Assembly: GCA_016199685.1 (NCBI GenBank)
Contig: JACQGD010000026.1
Location: forward strand, 1-19,034
Direction of reading: 5' to 3'
From: Candidatus Saccharimonadota bacterium
GTDB taxonomy: Bacteria; Patescibacteriota; Saccharimonadia; Saccharimonadales; Saccharimonadaceae
DNA length: 19,034 nt
Made by a program: the position numbers and the translations under genes. The notes under the pieces were generated by a model. The model was not told where the DNA came from. It was given only the letters and a program-made list of their open reading frames with translations, and ran no database searches. This document shows positions 12,876 through 19,034 of this stretch, piece by piece; the first letter of the stretch is position 1; every line of letters starts with the position of its first letter.

Positions 12876-15800
12876 TGATATCTACGCAAAGCAGGTAAAT
12901 CAGTCAGCGCCTGTTCTGTATAAAAACACGTCGAATTCGTTGTATGCATTCTCGATCCAAAATGCAGCAGGCTCTCCGCTCCTCGTCGCAGACACATCGA
13001 ACTTTGAAGTCCGTATTGGCGATGGTGATAACAATCCGGACGCAACACCAACACTTCTTGTGATTGACCACAAATCAACCAGTGGTGATCCAACGGGGTA
13101 TAACGGTGCGATGTACTACAATGCCATCGCCAAGAAGTTCCGCTGCTATGAGGGCGATACGTGGAAAGATTGCATCAGTACAATGCTTGATCCGCGCCTT
13201 GGGTATAACTATCAGTCAGAGTTTACGAGCGGTACATTTACGAGTGGTTCGGCAGTTGATGCTAATATTTCAGTCGCTCAGTCGGGGGGTTCCTTTGCAC
13301 AGCAGAATAACGACGGTGGAAGTCATCCAGGTATTCTTGGCGCAACGGTAAGCAGTACTACATCAGTTGCGGGATATGCTGGTGCTACAACAAATATACT
13401 GATCAACAACGGTGACTGGTCGTACTTATCTAGCATAAAGCTAAATACACTTTCAGCTTCCGGTGGTATCTATACTTTCCGCGCCGGGTTCCTTAATGCG
13501 GTATCGACTGCTGCTGAAGGTGGAATCACTAATGGATGCTATCTACGCTATACCGATGGAGTGAATTCCGGGAATTGGCAGGGTGTTTGTAGAAGCGCCT
13601 CGACAGAATCTACTTGTAATGTCGCTGTTGCTGCTACTACTTCTTGGACAACGCTGAACGTGACTGTTTCGGGGAATGGTACTGCTGCAACATTTACCGT
13701 AAATGATACAAGTCAGTGTACGATAACGTCGAATATTCCTACAGTTGCAACATCGATTGGAGCAATGATACAAAAAGCCACCGGTGGAACAACTGTGCAA
13801 ACGGTTCCATATAAAATGAATTTTCAAGGTCGACTGACTGATGCAAGTGGAAATATTAAGCCAGACGGTCTGTATAACATGAAGATTAGACTCTTCAATG
13901 TTGCCAGTGGCGGTACTTCACTTGGCGAAGAAGTACGTGATAGTGGGTACCGAGTCGAAGTAAAAAACGGACTTTTTTCCATACAGATTGGCGATAACTC
14001 AGTTCTTTCACCAGCTGTCTTTACGAACTATCCCCTCTATATTGAGATTGAACTTCCTACGCCTGCAACAGCGACATGTGCGACGGCAGGCTGTGGGACG
14101 TGGACCGAGGGTCCTATGTCACCTCGATCAGGACTAGCAAGTACCCCGACTACCTTTAATGCTGACGTGATCGATGGTATCGACGGGTCAAGTATGGCAA
14201 GAAAAGACGCGAATAATACATTTACGGCAGGTAATGTGTTCAATGGCAAAACGCAGCTTAACGACACACTTTCAGTCGCCTCAAATACAGTCGTCGGATT
14301 TAATGTCGATAGTTTTGTATTGCAAAATGCAGGGACTGGCGCCTACCTGACCAACGATTATCGTGGTCTGTCACTTTCGGTTGTTCCTAGTGGATCGGCT
14401 GGATCGGCAATACCAAATCCTTCGACGCTTCGACTTGTCGCAAATAATAATCTTGTTCAGGCACGAGTGAGTTCAGGTGTTACATACGGCGATAATCTTA
14501 TTGCAAATCCTGGTTTTGAGTTCGGTACCGCTGGGTGGAGATATACAAACGGCGACACCGTTGGTCCACCAGATGCAAGGACCGGAGCCGGGAGCTTGAG
14601 GGTGCAGCAGCCTGCGGCAACAGCACTCCTTGATTCGGTTTCTAATCTCATGGCAGTCACGCCAGGTGATAGTCTGTACTATGGCGGGTATGTTCGCGTT
14701 AATAACGTCGCAGCAGGAAGTGGTGGCTACTTACTTATTTACTACGATGCTCAAGGAAACGTCGTTAATTACAGTAGTGGTGATGCGTATAATGGTAGTC
14801 TCCCTGATACGTCCTACAATTTCAGAGCGGCAGCGACGGTAGTCCCAGCGGGAGCTGTCTATGTTGAGATGACAGCTACTATGCGCGGCGATGGATCAGT
14901 CGCTGGTACTTGGTATTTCGATGATACGTTTGTACAAAAGGCCAGTAATTCAGCCCCGACTCTATTCAAGAACCTCGTTGATTCGGCATCGGCATTCGTT
15001 ATTCAAAATGCTGGGGGTGGATCACTCCTGGTGGCTGACACGTTAACGAATACCATTCGCGTAGGCGGTGGTCCCGATGGTGCTGATCCGTTCCCGGCTC
15101 GCCTCGTCGTAGACAACAAGACGACATCGGGAGATCCTACGGGGCGTAACGGTTCGATGTATTACAATATGGCAACAAAAAAGTTCCGGTGTTATGAAGA
15201 TGGCGGCTGGAAAGACTGTATAACGAGTGACCCACTTATGCGAGGGTCCTACGCTCTTAACGAGGATTTCTTGCAGTCGATAAATGTGACAAGCTCATCG
15301 TTCACACCTGGATCAAAGATACTAGACGCATCACTGACGGCTTATGGGAGCATTGAGGGGTCGGTAGTAACGCAGGCGAGTGAGACAAACCACCCCGGGA
15401 TTATAGGAATCGGTACTGGTGGACAGACCAATGGTAGTGCATTTGTTTCCTCAAATCTCATAGCTTCAAATCCTTCAACGATGTATATGTTTGGGTCAGG
15501 TGCAGTTAATTACTCGGTTGGGGTAAAAGTTGACATACTTTCCACCAGCGGTGTAGCGTACGGTGCGATATTTGGTCTTTCGTCGAACCCGAGTGCTCCT
15601 GCAGGCACGTCGACTGGTTGTTATTTTAGATACACGCATTCACTTAATGGTGGTCGGTGGACAGGAGCCTGTGCATCTGCTGGAGCTGAAACAACATGCG
15701 ACTTAGGCGTAACTGTCGATGTTAATAAGTGGTATAATCTGCAGTTTGCAGTGAATAGTAGTGGTACTGCAGCAACATTTGTGGCAAGTGACGATACAAA

Positions 15801-15957
15801 TACATATACATGTCCGAGTCCAATTACGACAAACATAACAACAACAGTTGGGCAGTCGGTACTCAATGGAGTAAGAAAAACGACGGGGAATGGATTTGGC
15901 ACTACGAGGACGTTCTCGTTGGACTATCTTAGGCTGCAGTATGATCTGCCGAATCGC
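12059..15957 (+). repeat. Two tandem diverged protein-coding units
   Basis: Unit 1 runs about 12059-13800 and unit 2 about 13801-15957. They share the same domain order and many blocks (NFQGRLTDA, GLYNMK, GLFSIQ, FTNYPLY, IELPTPATA, VDGIDG/IDGIDG, YGDNLI, STSGDPTG/TTSGDPTG). DNA is clearly diverged, so the duplication is not recent. Unit 1 is about 315 bases shorter because of the internal loss. Confidence 0.8.
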
Positions 15958-15960
15958 TAA
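12718..15960 (+). CDS. Fibre-like secreted protein, C-terminal fragment after the frameshift (two repeat units)
   Basis: The continuation of the 11919 gene in another frame. The frame is open from a TTG at 12718, but homology starts only at about 12808 (residue 31), and no ribosome site or signal peptide precedes it. Residues 33-360 finish unit 1: AGTWDFDD, MYYNAIAKKFRCYEG, then a beta-rich domain with SHPGILGA and CYLRYTDG. Unit 2 (362-1080) repeats the layout: VPYKMNFQGRLTDASGNIK, PRSGLASTPTTFNAD, DNLIANPGFEFGTAGWRY opening a carbohydrate-binding jelly-roll domain (about 600-720), AGTWYFDD, MYYNMATKKFRCYED, NHPGIIGI and CYFRYTHS to the C-terminus. The intact product would exceed 1,400 residues and be secreted. 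Adhesin or fibre function is inferred. Without upstream translation this fragment may be silent. Confidence 0.72.
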   Translation: MQITRLFRQQSMLVRPTAIISSRTLDLNLAVPYAAVGLTVRGTGTTAGTWDFDDIYAKQVNQSAPVLYKNTSNSLYAFSIQNAAGSPLLVADTSNFEVRIGDGDNNPDATPTLLVIDHKSTSGDPTGYNGAMYYNAIAKKFRCYEGDTWKDCISTMLDPRLGYNYQSEFTSGTFTSGSAVDANISVAQSGGSFAQQNNDGGSHPGILGATVSSTTSVAGYAGATTNILINNGDWSYLSSIKLNTLSASGGIYTFRAGFLNAVSTAAEGGITNGCYLRYTDGVNSGNWQGVCRSASTESTCNVAVAATTSWTTLNVTVSGNGTAATFTVNDTSQCTITSNIPTVATSIGAMIQKATGGTTVQTVPYKMNFQGRLTDASGNIKPDGLYNMKIRLFNVASGGTSLGEEVRDSGYRVEVKNGLFSIQIGDNSVLSPAVFTNYPLYIEIELPTPATATCATAGCGTWTEGPMSPRSGLASTPTTFNADVIDGIDGSSMARKDANNTFTAGNVFNGKTQLNDTLSVASNTVVGFNVDSFVLQNAGTGAYLTNDYRGLSLSVVPSGSAGSAIPNPSTLRLVANNNLVQARVSSGVTYGDNLIANPGFEFGTAGWRYTNGDTVGPPDARTGAGSLRVQQPAATALLDSVSNLMAVTPGDSLYYGGYVRVNNVAAGSGGYLLIYYDAQGNVVNYSSGDAYNGSLPDTSYNFRAAATVVPAGAVYVEMTATMRGDGSVAGTWYFDDTFVQKASNSAPTLFKNLVDSASAFVIQNAGGGSLLVADTLTNTIRVGGGPDGADPFPARLVVDNKTTSGDPTGRNGSMYYNMATKKFRCYEDGGWKDCITSDPLMRGSYALNEDFLQSINVTSSSFTPGSKILDASLTAYGSIEGSVVTQASETNHPGIIGIGTGGQTNGSAFVSSNLIASNPSTMYMFGSGAVNYSVGVKVDILSTSGVAYGAIFGLSSNPSAPAGTSTGCYFRYTHSLNGGRWTGACASAGAETTCDLGVTVDVNKWYNLQFAVNSSGTAATFVASDDTNTYTCPSPITTNITTTVGQSVLNGVRKTTGNGFGTTRTFSLDYLRLQYDLPNR

Positions 15961-15965
15961 AAGAG

Positions 15966-15971
15966 TATAAT
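15966..15971 (+). promoter_or_regulatory. -10 element of the Fpg-like gene, leaderless
   Basis: Perfect TATAAT six bases before the ATG; expected +1 is 15978, the A of the start codon. No clear -35. Confidence 0.55.
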
Positions 15972-15977
15972 AGATAC

Positions 15978-16559
15978 ATGCCTGAATTACCCGAAGTAGA
16001 AACTGTCCGTCGTGGCCTCCATGAATTAATTATTGGTCGAGCAATCAAAAACATCGATCACGATACTGAAAAATCATTTCCAAATGCCGTAGCTGATGTA
16101 CAGAGCTTCCTGATTAACGCTTCAATTGCAGATGTCCGTCGTCGTGCAAAGGTATTAATGATCGATCTTTCAACAGCGTATACATTAGTTATACACCTCA
16201 AAATGACGGGGCAACTCGTCTACCGCGGTGACTCGGTGTTTGGCGCCGGTCATCCGAATGACTCACTGTCACTTTGGGGTGCAAAAATTCACCCGAAACG
16301 TCTGGTCAATACAATTACGCAAGACGAATTCGTAAGGCTCTATACCGAACTGCGCGAGGTAATGAATCTTGCGATTGAAAAGGGTGGTAGTACCGATAAA
16401 AACTATGTGAACGCCGAAGGAAAGCGGGGTAGCTATATGGATTTTGCGCGCGTCTTTCGTCGAGAGGGCTTGGCATGTCCGCGTTGCGGAACCGAAATTA
16501 TAAAGTTTAAAGCAGCTGGTCGAGGTACGCATATCTGTCCATACTGCCAAGTTTTATAA
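15978..16559 (+). CDS. mutM: Formamidopyrimidine-DNA glycosylase with central deletion
   Basis: Fpg/MutM removes oxidised purines such as 8-oxoguanine and nicks the abasic site. The N-terminus MPELPEVETVRRGL carries catalytic Pro2 and Glu3, Lys58 (RRAKVL) is kept, and so is the C-terminal zinc finger: Cys167, Cys170, Cys187, Cys190 with AGRGTH between. The product is only 193 residues, against about 270-290 for the family. GHPNDSL (91-97) is joined directly to SLWGAKIHPKRL (98-109). The strand and loop with the intercalating Arg/Phe residues (RRFG type) and most of the helix-two-turn-helix (VGNIYADE type) are missing, about 85-90 residues in frame. Such a protein should not bind DNA normally; probably inactive unless the gap is an assembly fault. 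It has its own leaderless promoter. Confidence 0.88.
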   Translation: MPELPEVETVRRGLHELIIGRAIKNIDHDTEKSFPNAVADVQSFLINASIADVRRRAKVLMIDLSTAYTLVIHLKMTGQLVYRGDSVFGAGHPNDSLSLWGAKIHPKRLVNTITQDEFVRLYTELREVMNLAIEKGGSTDKNYVNAEGKRGSYMDFARVFRREGLACPRCGTEIIKFKAAGRGTHICPYCQVL

Positions 16560-16567
16560 TTATTACA

Positions 16568-16620
16568 CGGCTGATTCATGAAGTACCGTACGACCCTCGC
16601 TGACGATGAACGGCTGATTC
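16568..16620 (+). repeat. Ten-base direct repeat in the fpg-holA gap
   Basis: CGGCTGATTC occurs at 16568-16577 and again at 16611-16620. The first copy ends right before an ATG, the second lies inside the small frame that follows. Significance unknown; may be chance or the edge of a deletion. Confidence 0.4.
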
Positions 16621-16640
16621 TCGCACGTAAACTGGTGTAA
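16578..16640 (+). CDS. Possible 20-residue small protein or gene remnant
   Basis: An ATG at 16578 opens a 20-codon frame ending in TAA at 16638-16640; the product MKYRTTLADDERLILARKLV looks like an amphipathic helix with mixed charge. A TATAAT at 16555-16560 (overlapping the fpg stop) would start transcription near 16567. There is no ribosome binding site. It fills most of the 100-base gap before holA. It could be a real small protein, a remnant of a gene shortened in the same way as fpg, or chance; I cannot choose between these. Confidence 0.22.
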   Translation: MKYRTTLADDERLILARKLV

Positions 16641-16645
16641 CCAAG

Positions 16646-16651
16646 TATACT
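16646..16651 (+). promoter_or_regulatory. -10 element of holA, leaderless
   Basis: TATACT eight bases before the ATG at 16660; expected +1 is 16658. No clear -35 and no ribosome binding site. Confidence 0.5.
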
Positions 16652-16659
16652 AAGAAGTA

Positions 16660-17565
16660 ATGATTACTGTATTGAGTGGTGAGAATACATTTGAGATTAC
16701 GCGCGAGCTCGAGCGACGTATTGCTGCGTTTGACGGCGATATTGAACGAGTAGACGGTTCGGAGATCGAGTTGCGGCAACTCCCTGACCTACTGATGGGT
16801 GCGACGCTATTTAGTAGTAACCGTCTCGTGATTATAAAAGGCCTTTCATCGAATAAATCCGTCTGGAATGATCTTGTAGACTGGTTGCCGAGAATTGGTG
16901 ACGACTTGCATGTTATCTTCGTGGATGGAAAGCCTGATAAGCGCACAAAAACGTATAAAGAACTTATAAAAGTTGCGAAAGTAGTGGATTTTCCGATCTG
17001 GACCGACCGGGATATATATAAGGCAGAGCAATGGGTTGAAGATGAGGCGCGAAAACAGAAACTTGTCATCGATAAAAAAAGTATTCAGACGCTTGTCGCT
17101 CGCGTGGGCGTTGATCAATGGCAATTACATCATGCACTTGAGAAACTCGCAGTTTTTGATGTAGTTTCATCGCAGCTGATCGAAGATGTCATCGAGGCAA
17201 ACCCTTCGGAAAATGTATTTAACTTACTCGACGCTGCGCTCAAAGGTAATTTCAAACAGGTGAGCGATATGCTCCAGACACTCCGCATGACGGATGATCC
17301 ATATATGGTATTTGGACTTCTCTCAAGTCAAGTATTTCAACTCGCAGCACTCGCGGTGAGCGATAAGCCAAGTAGCGAGGTTGCAAAAGATATTGGAGCT
17401 CATCCGTTCGCGTTACAAAAGCTTGCGCCGCATGCAACTCGCGTAGGCAGGTCGGGCGCTAAAAGAATGATCACTGCATTTGCCAATGCCGATGCTTCAC
17501 TCAAGTCAACGACGACAGAGCCGTGGCTTTTAATCGAGCGCGCGCTTGCTTCCACGATGCAATAA
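16660..17565 (+). CDS. holA: DNA polymerase III delta subunit
   Basis: Delta is the clamp-loader subunit that opens the beta sliding clamp. The 301-residue protein has the family layout: an N-terminal domain starting MITVLSGENTFEITRELERRI (a degenerate AAA+ P-loop region), the conserved LFSSNRLVIIKG strand (about 52-62), HVIFVDGKPDKRTKTYKEL, WVEDEARKQKLVIDKKSIQTLV with VGVDQWQLHHALEKLA (lid), and a helical C-terminal collar including NVFNLLDAALKGN and DDPYMVFGLLSSQVFQLA. It appears complete, slightly shorter than in E. coli (343 residues). The holA-rpsT neighbourhood is common in bacteria, here with rpsT on the opposite strand. The ATG lies two bases after the predicted transcription start. 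Confidence 0.92.
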   Translation: MITVLSGENTFEITRELERRIAAFDGDIERVDGSEIELRQLPDLLMGATLFSSNRLVIIKGLSSNKSVWNDLVDWLPRIGDDLHVIFVDGKPDKRTKTYKELIKVAKVVDFPIWTDRDIYKAEQWVEDEARKQKLVIDKKSIQTLVARVGVDQWQLHHALEKLAVFDVVSSQLIEDVIEANPSENVFNLLDAALKGNFKQVSDMLQTLRMTDDPYMVFGLLSSQVFQLAALAVSDKPSSEVAKDIGAHPFALQKLAPHATRVGRSGAKRMITAFANADASLKSTTTEPWLLIERALASTMQ

Positions 17566-17596
17566 AAAATAACTCCGCAAAATACGGAGTTATTTT
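17566..17596. terminator. Bidirectional terminator between holA and rpsT
   Basis: A perfect 12-base-pair inverted repeat (17566-17577 with 17585-17596) around a seven-base loop has a G/C core CTCCG/CGGAG and A-rich/T-rich ends, so either strand gives a stem followed by a U-tract. It starts right after the holA stop and serves both converging genes. Confidence 0.92.
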
Positions 17597-17609
17597 ATAG
17601 GCAAGAGAA

Positions 17610-18026
17610 CTACTTAGTTGTCTTTTTTGCAGCTGGCTTCTTAGCGGCAGCAGGCTTTGTTGCTGGAGCTTTTTTCGCAGCAGGCTTCTTTGCTGGAGTA
17701 GCTTTTGCAGCTGGTGCTTTAGTAGCAGCTGGCTTCTTAGCGGCAGCAGGCTTTGTCGCAGCTTTTTTCGTTGCAGTTGGTTTTACGCCAGCCGTTTTCG
17801 CAGCTTTTGCAAGACTTGCTTTGCGACGTGAGGCAGTGTTTTTCTTGATAAGACCTTTTTTAACAGCTTTGTCGAGCTCGCTCTGAGCTTTTGAAAGTGT
17901 TTCTTGGCTAGGAGTTGTTGTAAACGCCTTTGTTGCGCCCTTGATATCCTTCTTGATACCGACGTTACGCTCGCGGCGTTTGATGGTTTGCTTCATTCGC
18001 TTGATAGCGGATTTGATAATTGGCAT
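17610..18026 (-). CDS. rpsT: 30S ribosomal protein S20 with long Lys/Ala/Pro tail
   Basis: S20 binds 16S rRNA early in 30S assembly. Residues 1-80 match the family: MPIIKSAIKRMKQTIKRRERN start, central KAFTTTPSQETLSKAQSELDKAVKKGLI, then NTASRRKASLAKAAK. The family is usually about 85-90 residues; this protein has 138 because of a tail (81-138) of KKPAA/TKPAAAKKPA repeats, like histone H1 or mycobacterial HU tails. The tail is encoded by nearly identical DNA repeats with a perfect 32-base pair of copies. AAAGGAA (minus strand, 18031-18037) is the ribosome site, and the promoter lies at 18071-18099. The tail could contact rRNA or DNA nonspecifically (inference). Confidence 0.95.
   Translation of the reverse strand: MPIIKSAIKRMKQTIKRRERNVGIKKDIKGATKAFTTTPSQETLSKAQSELDKAVKKGLIKKNTASRRKASLAKAAKTAGVKPTATKKAATKPAAAKKPAATKAPAAKATPAKKPAAKKAPATKPAAAKKPAAKKTTK
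17629..17756. repeat. Perfect 32-base in-frame direct repeat in the rpsT tail
   Basis: Bases 17629-17660 recur exactly at 17725-17756, 96 bases (32 codons) apart, both coding for TKPAAAKKPA on the minus strand. Surrounding sequence is made of shorter related KPAA repeats. Such repeats can change length by slippage or recombination. Confidence 0.9.
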
Positions 18027-18070
18027 GGTATTCCTTTATCTCTTATATTTTTACTTACAATCAAATTGAG

Positions 18071-18099
18071 ATTATAGAGGAAAAACGGGAAAATGTAAA
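18071..18099 (-). promoter_or_regulatory. rpsT promoter
   Basis: On the minus strand TTTACA (18094-18099), an exact 17-base spacer, and TATAAT (18071-18076). Expected +1 near 18064, a leader of 38 bases. It is back to back with the promoter of the 18182 gene; the two -35 boxes are 15 bases apart. Confidence 0.8.
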
Positions 18100-18114
18100 G
18101 AGCCGTGTTTTTTA

Positions 18115-18144
18115 TTGACGACTCTGACATGCTTATGGTATAGT
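18115..18144 (+). promoter_or_regulatory. Promoter of the DHH-like gene
   Basis: TTGACG at 18115-18120, an 18-base spacer and TATAGT at 18139-18144 with extended TGG. Expected +1 about 18151, a 31-base leader with GTAGGA before the ATG at 18182. Confidence 0.72.
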
Positions 18145-18181
18145 GAGTTCAAAATCTAGATAAAACAAAAAAGTAGGAATC

Positions 18182-19034
18182 ATGAACGAAGGCAGTGCAA
18201 AGCAGCAAATAGTCGAGGGGATTAAGACTAATAGCAGCATATTGGTAACAGTGAGCGACAGTCCAAGTGTCGATGAGCTTTCGGCGGCGCTCGGTCTTAC
18301 GATGATTCTCAATAAGCTCGACAAGCGCGCGACAGCTATCTTTAGTGGTTCGATTCCTCCTGCGATAACGTTCCTCGACCCTGCTAAAACGTTTGAGGGG
18401 ACGGTCGACAGCCTTCGTGACTTTATTATTGCGCTCGATAAAGAGAAAGCAGATCACCTTCGCTACAAAGTTGATGGCGACATGGTTAAGATTTTCATTA
18501 CACCATATCGTACGACGCTCACCAATAAAGATCTTGAGTTTACCCAAGGCGACGAGTACAACGTTGAAATGGTGATTGCACTTGGCGTAAAAGAGCAAGA
18601 TCACCTCGATAAAGCTTTTGCGGCGCATGGTCGTATCCTTCATGATGCCACGGTTGCTACGATTTCTACGGACGCACAGCCAAGCTCACTCGGTGGTATG
18701 GATTGGCGCGACGGGGCAGCAAGTAGCCTTTGTGAAATGCTTGTCTCGTTAAGCGAGTCGTTAAAAGATGAAGCGCCTATTCTCGATGATCAAATTGCAA
18801 CTGCGTTCTTGACGGGTATTGTTTCGGCGACCGACAGATTTAGCAATAACCAGACAAGCTCGCGCGTCATGACTATGGCTGCACAGTTGATGGCAGCGGG
18901 CGCAAATCAGCAATTGATCGCTGCAAAACTGCAAGAAGCGCATGATATCGGGCCTAACGCCGACGATAAGAATAAGTCTGAAAAAACAACTTCAGACCAA
19001 TCTCCTCAAAATAGCTCTGATAGTTCAAAAAATG
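18182..19034 (+). CDS. DHH-phosphoesterase-like protein with degraded active site (3' end beyond window)
   Basis: The frame is open from the ATG at 18182 to the window end: 284 residues and no stop. The layout resembles the DHH family (NrnA/RecJ-like phosphoesterases): ILVTVSDSPSVDELSAALGL (20-39) stands where the HxxPDxDAxGS motif is expected, and VATISTDAQPSSLGGMDWRDGAASSLCEML (158-187) matches the 'NIDHH-P-N--FG---W-D--AA-----E' region. The metal ligands are lost: HxxPD is DSPSVD and DHH is STD. It may therefore be a non-catalytic relative with a binding or regulatory role. The visible C-terminus (from about 268) is a Ser/Lys/Asp-rich disordered stretch. Its promoter is divergent from rpsT. 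Family assignment is by motif spacing only. Confidence 0.62.
   Translation, partial: MNEGSAKQQIVEGIKTNSSILVTVSDSPSVDELSAALGLTMILNKLDKRATAIFSGSIPPAITFLDPAKTFEGTVDSLRDFIIALDKEKADHLRYKVDGDMVKIFITPYRTTLTNKDLEFTQGDEYNVEMVIALGVKEQDHLDKAFAAHGRILHDATVATISTDAQPSSLGGMDWRDGAASSLCEMLVSLSESLKDEAPILDDQIATAFLTGIVSATDRFSNNQTSSRVMTMAAQLMAAGANQQLIAAKLQEAHDIGPNADDKNKSEKTTSDQSPQNSSDSSKN

Larger units (their letters stand above)
11919..15960 (+). pseudogene. Complete locus of the broken two-unit fibre-like gene
   Basis: The two overlapping frames are one gene. Unit 1 in frame with 11919 matches unit 2 up to NPGFEFG; unit 1 then resumes at 'VRGTGTTAGTWDFDD' in the frame of the downstream part, where unit 2 has 'MRGDGSVAGTWYFDD'. 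Unit 2 has about 105 residues between these points and unit 1 almost none. The junction is near 12806-12815 and there is no homopolymer or short tandem repeat, so slippage-type phase variation is unlikely. Either a true deletion or an assembly fault. Confidence 0.7.

Noticed and set aside
11919..15960. Phage tail fibre from an integrated prophage
   Set aside because: The gene has a Sec signal peptide and no phage genes, integrase or attachment sites are nearby; the similarity is in domain style only.
17620..17790. CRISPR or tandem-repeat array
   Set aside because: The repeats are in-frame coding repeats of the S20 Lys/Ala/Pro tail, irregularly spaced and without spacers.
18133..18643. Minus-strand frames 18133-18324 and 18149-18643
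   Set aside because: Both are antisense to the DHH-like gene, have no recognisable protein features, and would cross the divergent promoter region.
1..19034. Alternative genetic code with UGA as glycine (as in Gracilibacteria/Absconditabacteria)
   Set aside because: TGA ends the HAD gene at 1054 and the 9703 gene at 10416, both at coupling overlaps, and conserved genes have no internal TGA.

Overview
The window most resembles a genome fragment of a Patescibacteria (CPR) bacterium, probably a Candidatus Saccharibacteria (TM7) relative. This is inferred from gene content: a lone KG/FTIVE-type pilin, an anchored GH16-like protein, large secreted fibre-like proteins of the 'NFQGRLTD / SPYAFNAD' type, the 'KLGNELHG / ENLK' conserved protein, an Fpg-HolA-S20 block, and a DHH-like protein with a degraded active site. 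TGA is used as stop (HAD gene at 1054, secreted protein at 10416), so there is no sign of UGA recoding. No tRNA, rRNA, CRISPR array or transposase was seen. No stretch over 300 bases lacks a gene; the longest gaps are 18027-18181 and 4104-4236, and both hold promoters or a terminator.

Layout. 2-454: 3' end of an unrecognised protein. 479-1485: HAD hydrolase and dUTPase with an ATGA overlap. 1486-2697 (minus): membrane-anchored GH16-like glycosidase, its stop abutting that of dut. 2804-4103: type IV pilin-like protein and an anchored unknown, followed by a UUCG-loop terminator. 4237-11819: an envelope block of secreted beta-rich proteins (4237, 4867, 9703), a TolB-propeller/Fn3/Ig protein (5555), two lookalike signal peptide-ectodomain-TM-Lys tail proteins (7961, 10413), an Ig/two-TM protein (8862) and a small anchored protein (11319). 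11919-15960: a giant two-unit fibre-like gene broken by an internal deletion with frameshift. 15978-17565: an internally deleted fpg and an intact holA. 17610-18026 (minus): rpsT with a histone-H1-like tail. 18182-end: a divergent DHH-like gene that runs off the window.

The envelope block is the best candidate for an undescribed system. Its arrangement (small secreted beta-sandwich proteins next to membrane-anchored proteins with two beta domains) resembles WxL / WxL-interacting (DUF916-DUF3324) operons of Firmicutes, but the WxL signature is absent. This is inference from architecture and local patterns, not from a search.

Expression signals are unusually clear. Several genes (479, 2804, 3510, 9703, 15978, 16660, perhaps the minus-strand 2697) have a -10 hexamer ending 6-8 bases before the start codon, so their transcripts would be leaderless. 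Others (4237, 5555, 7961, 11919, 18182, rpsT) have -10 elements 29 or more bases upstream and a purine-rich ribosome binding site. Two genes 3.4 kb apart (the fibre gene and fpg) each lack a block of roughly 85-107 codons with sharp edges; read mapping is needed to tell real genome erosion from an assembly fault.
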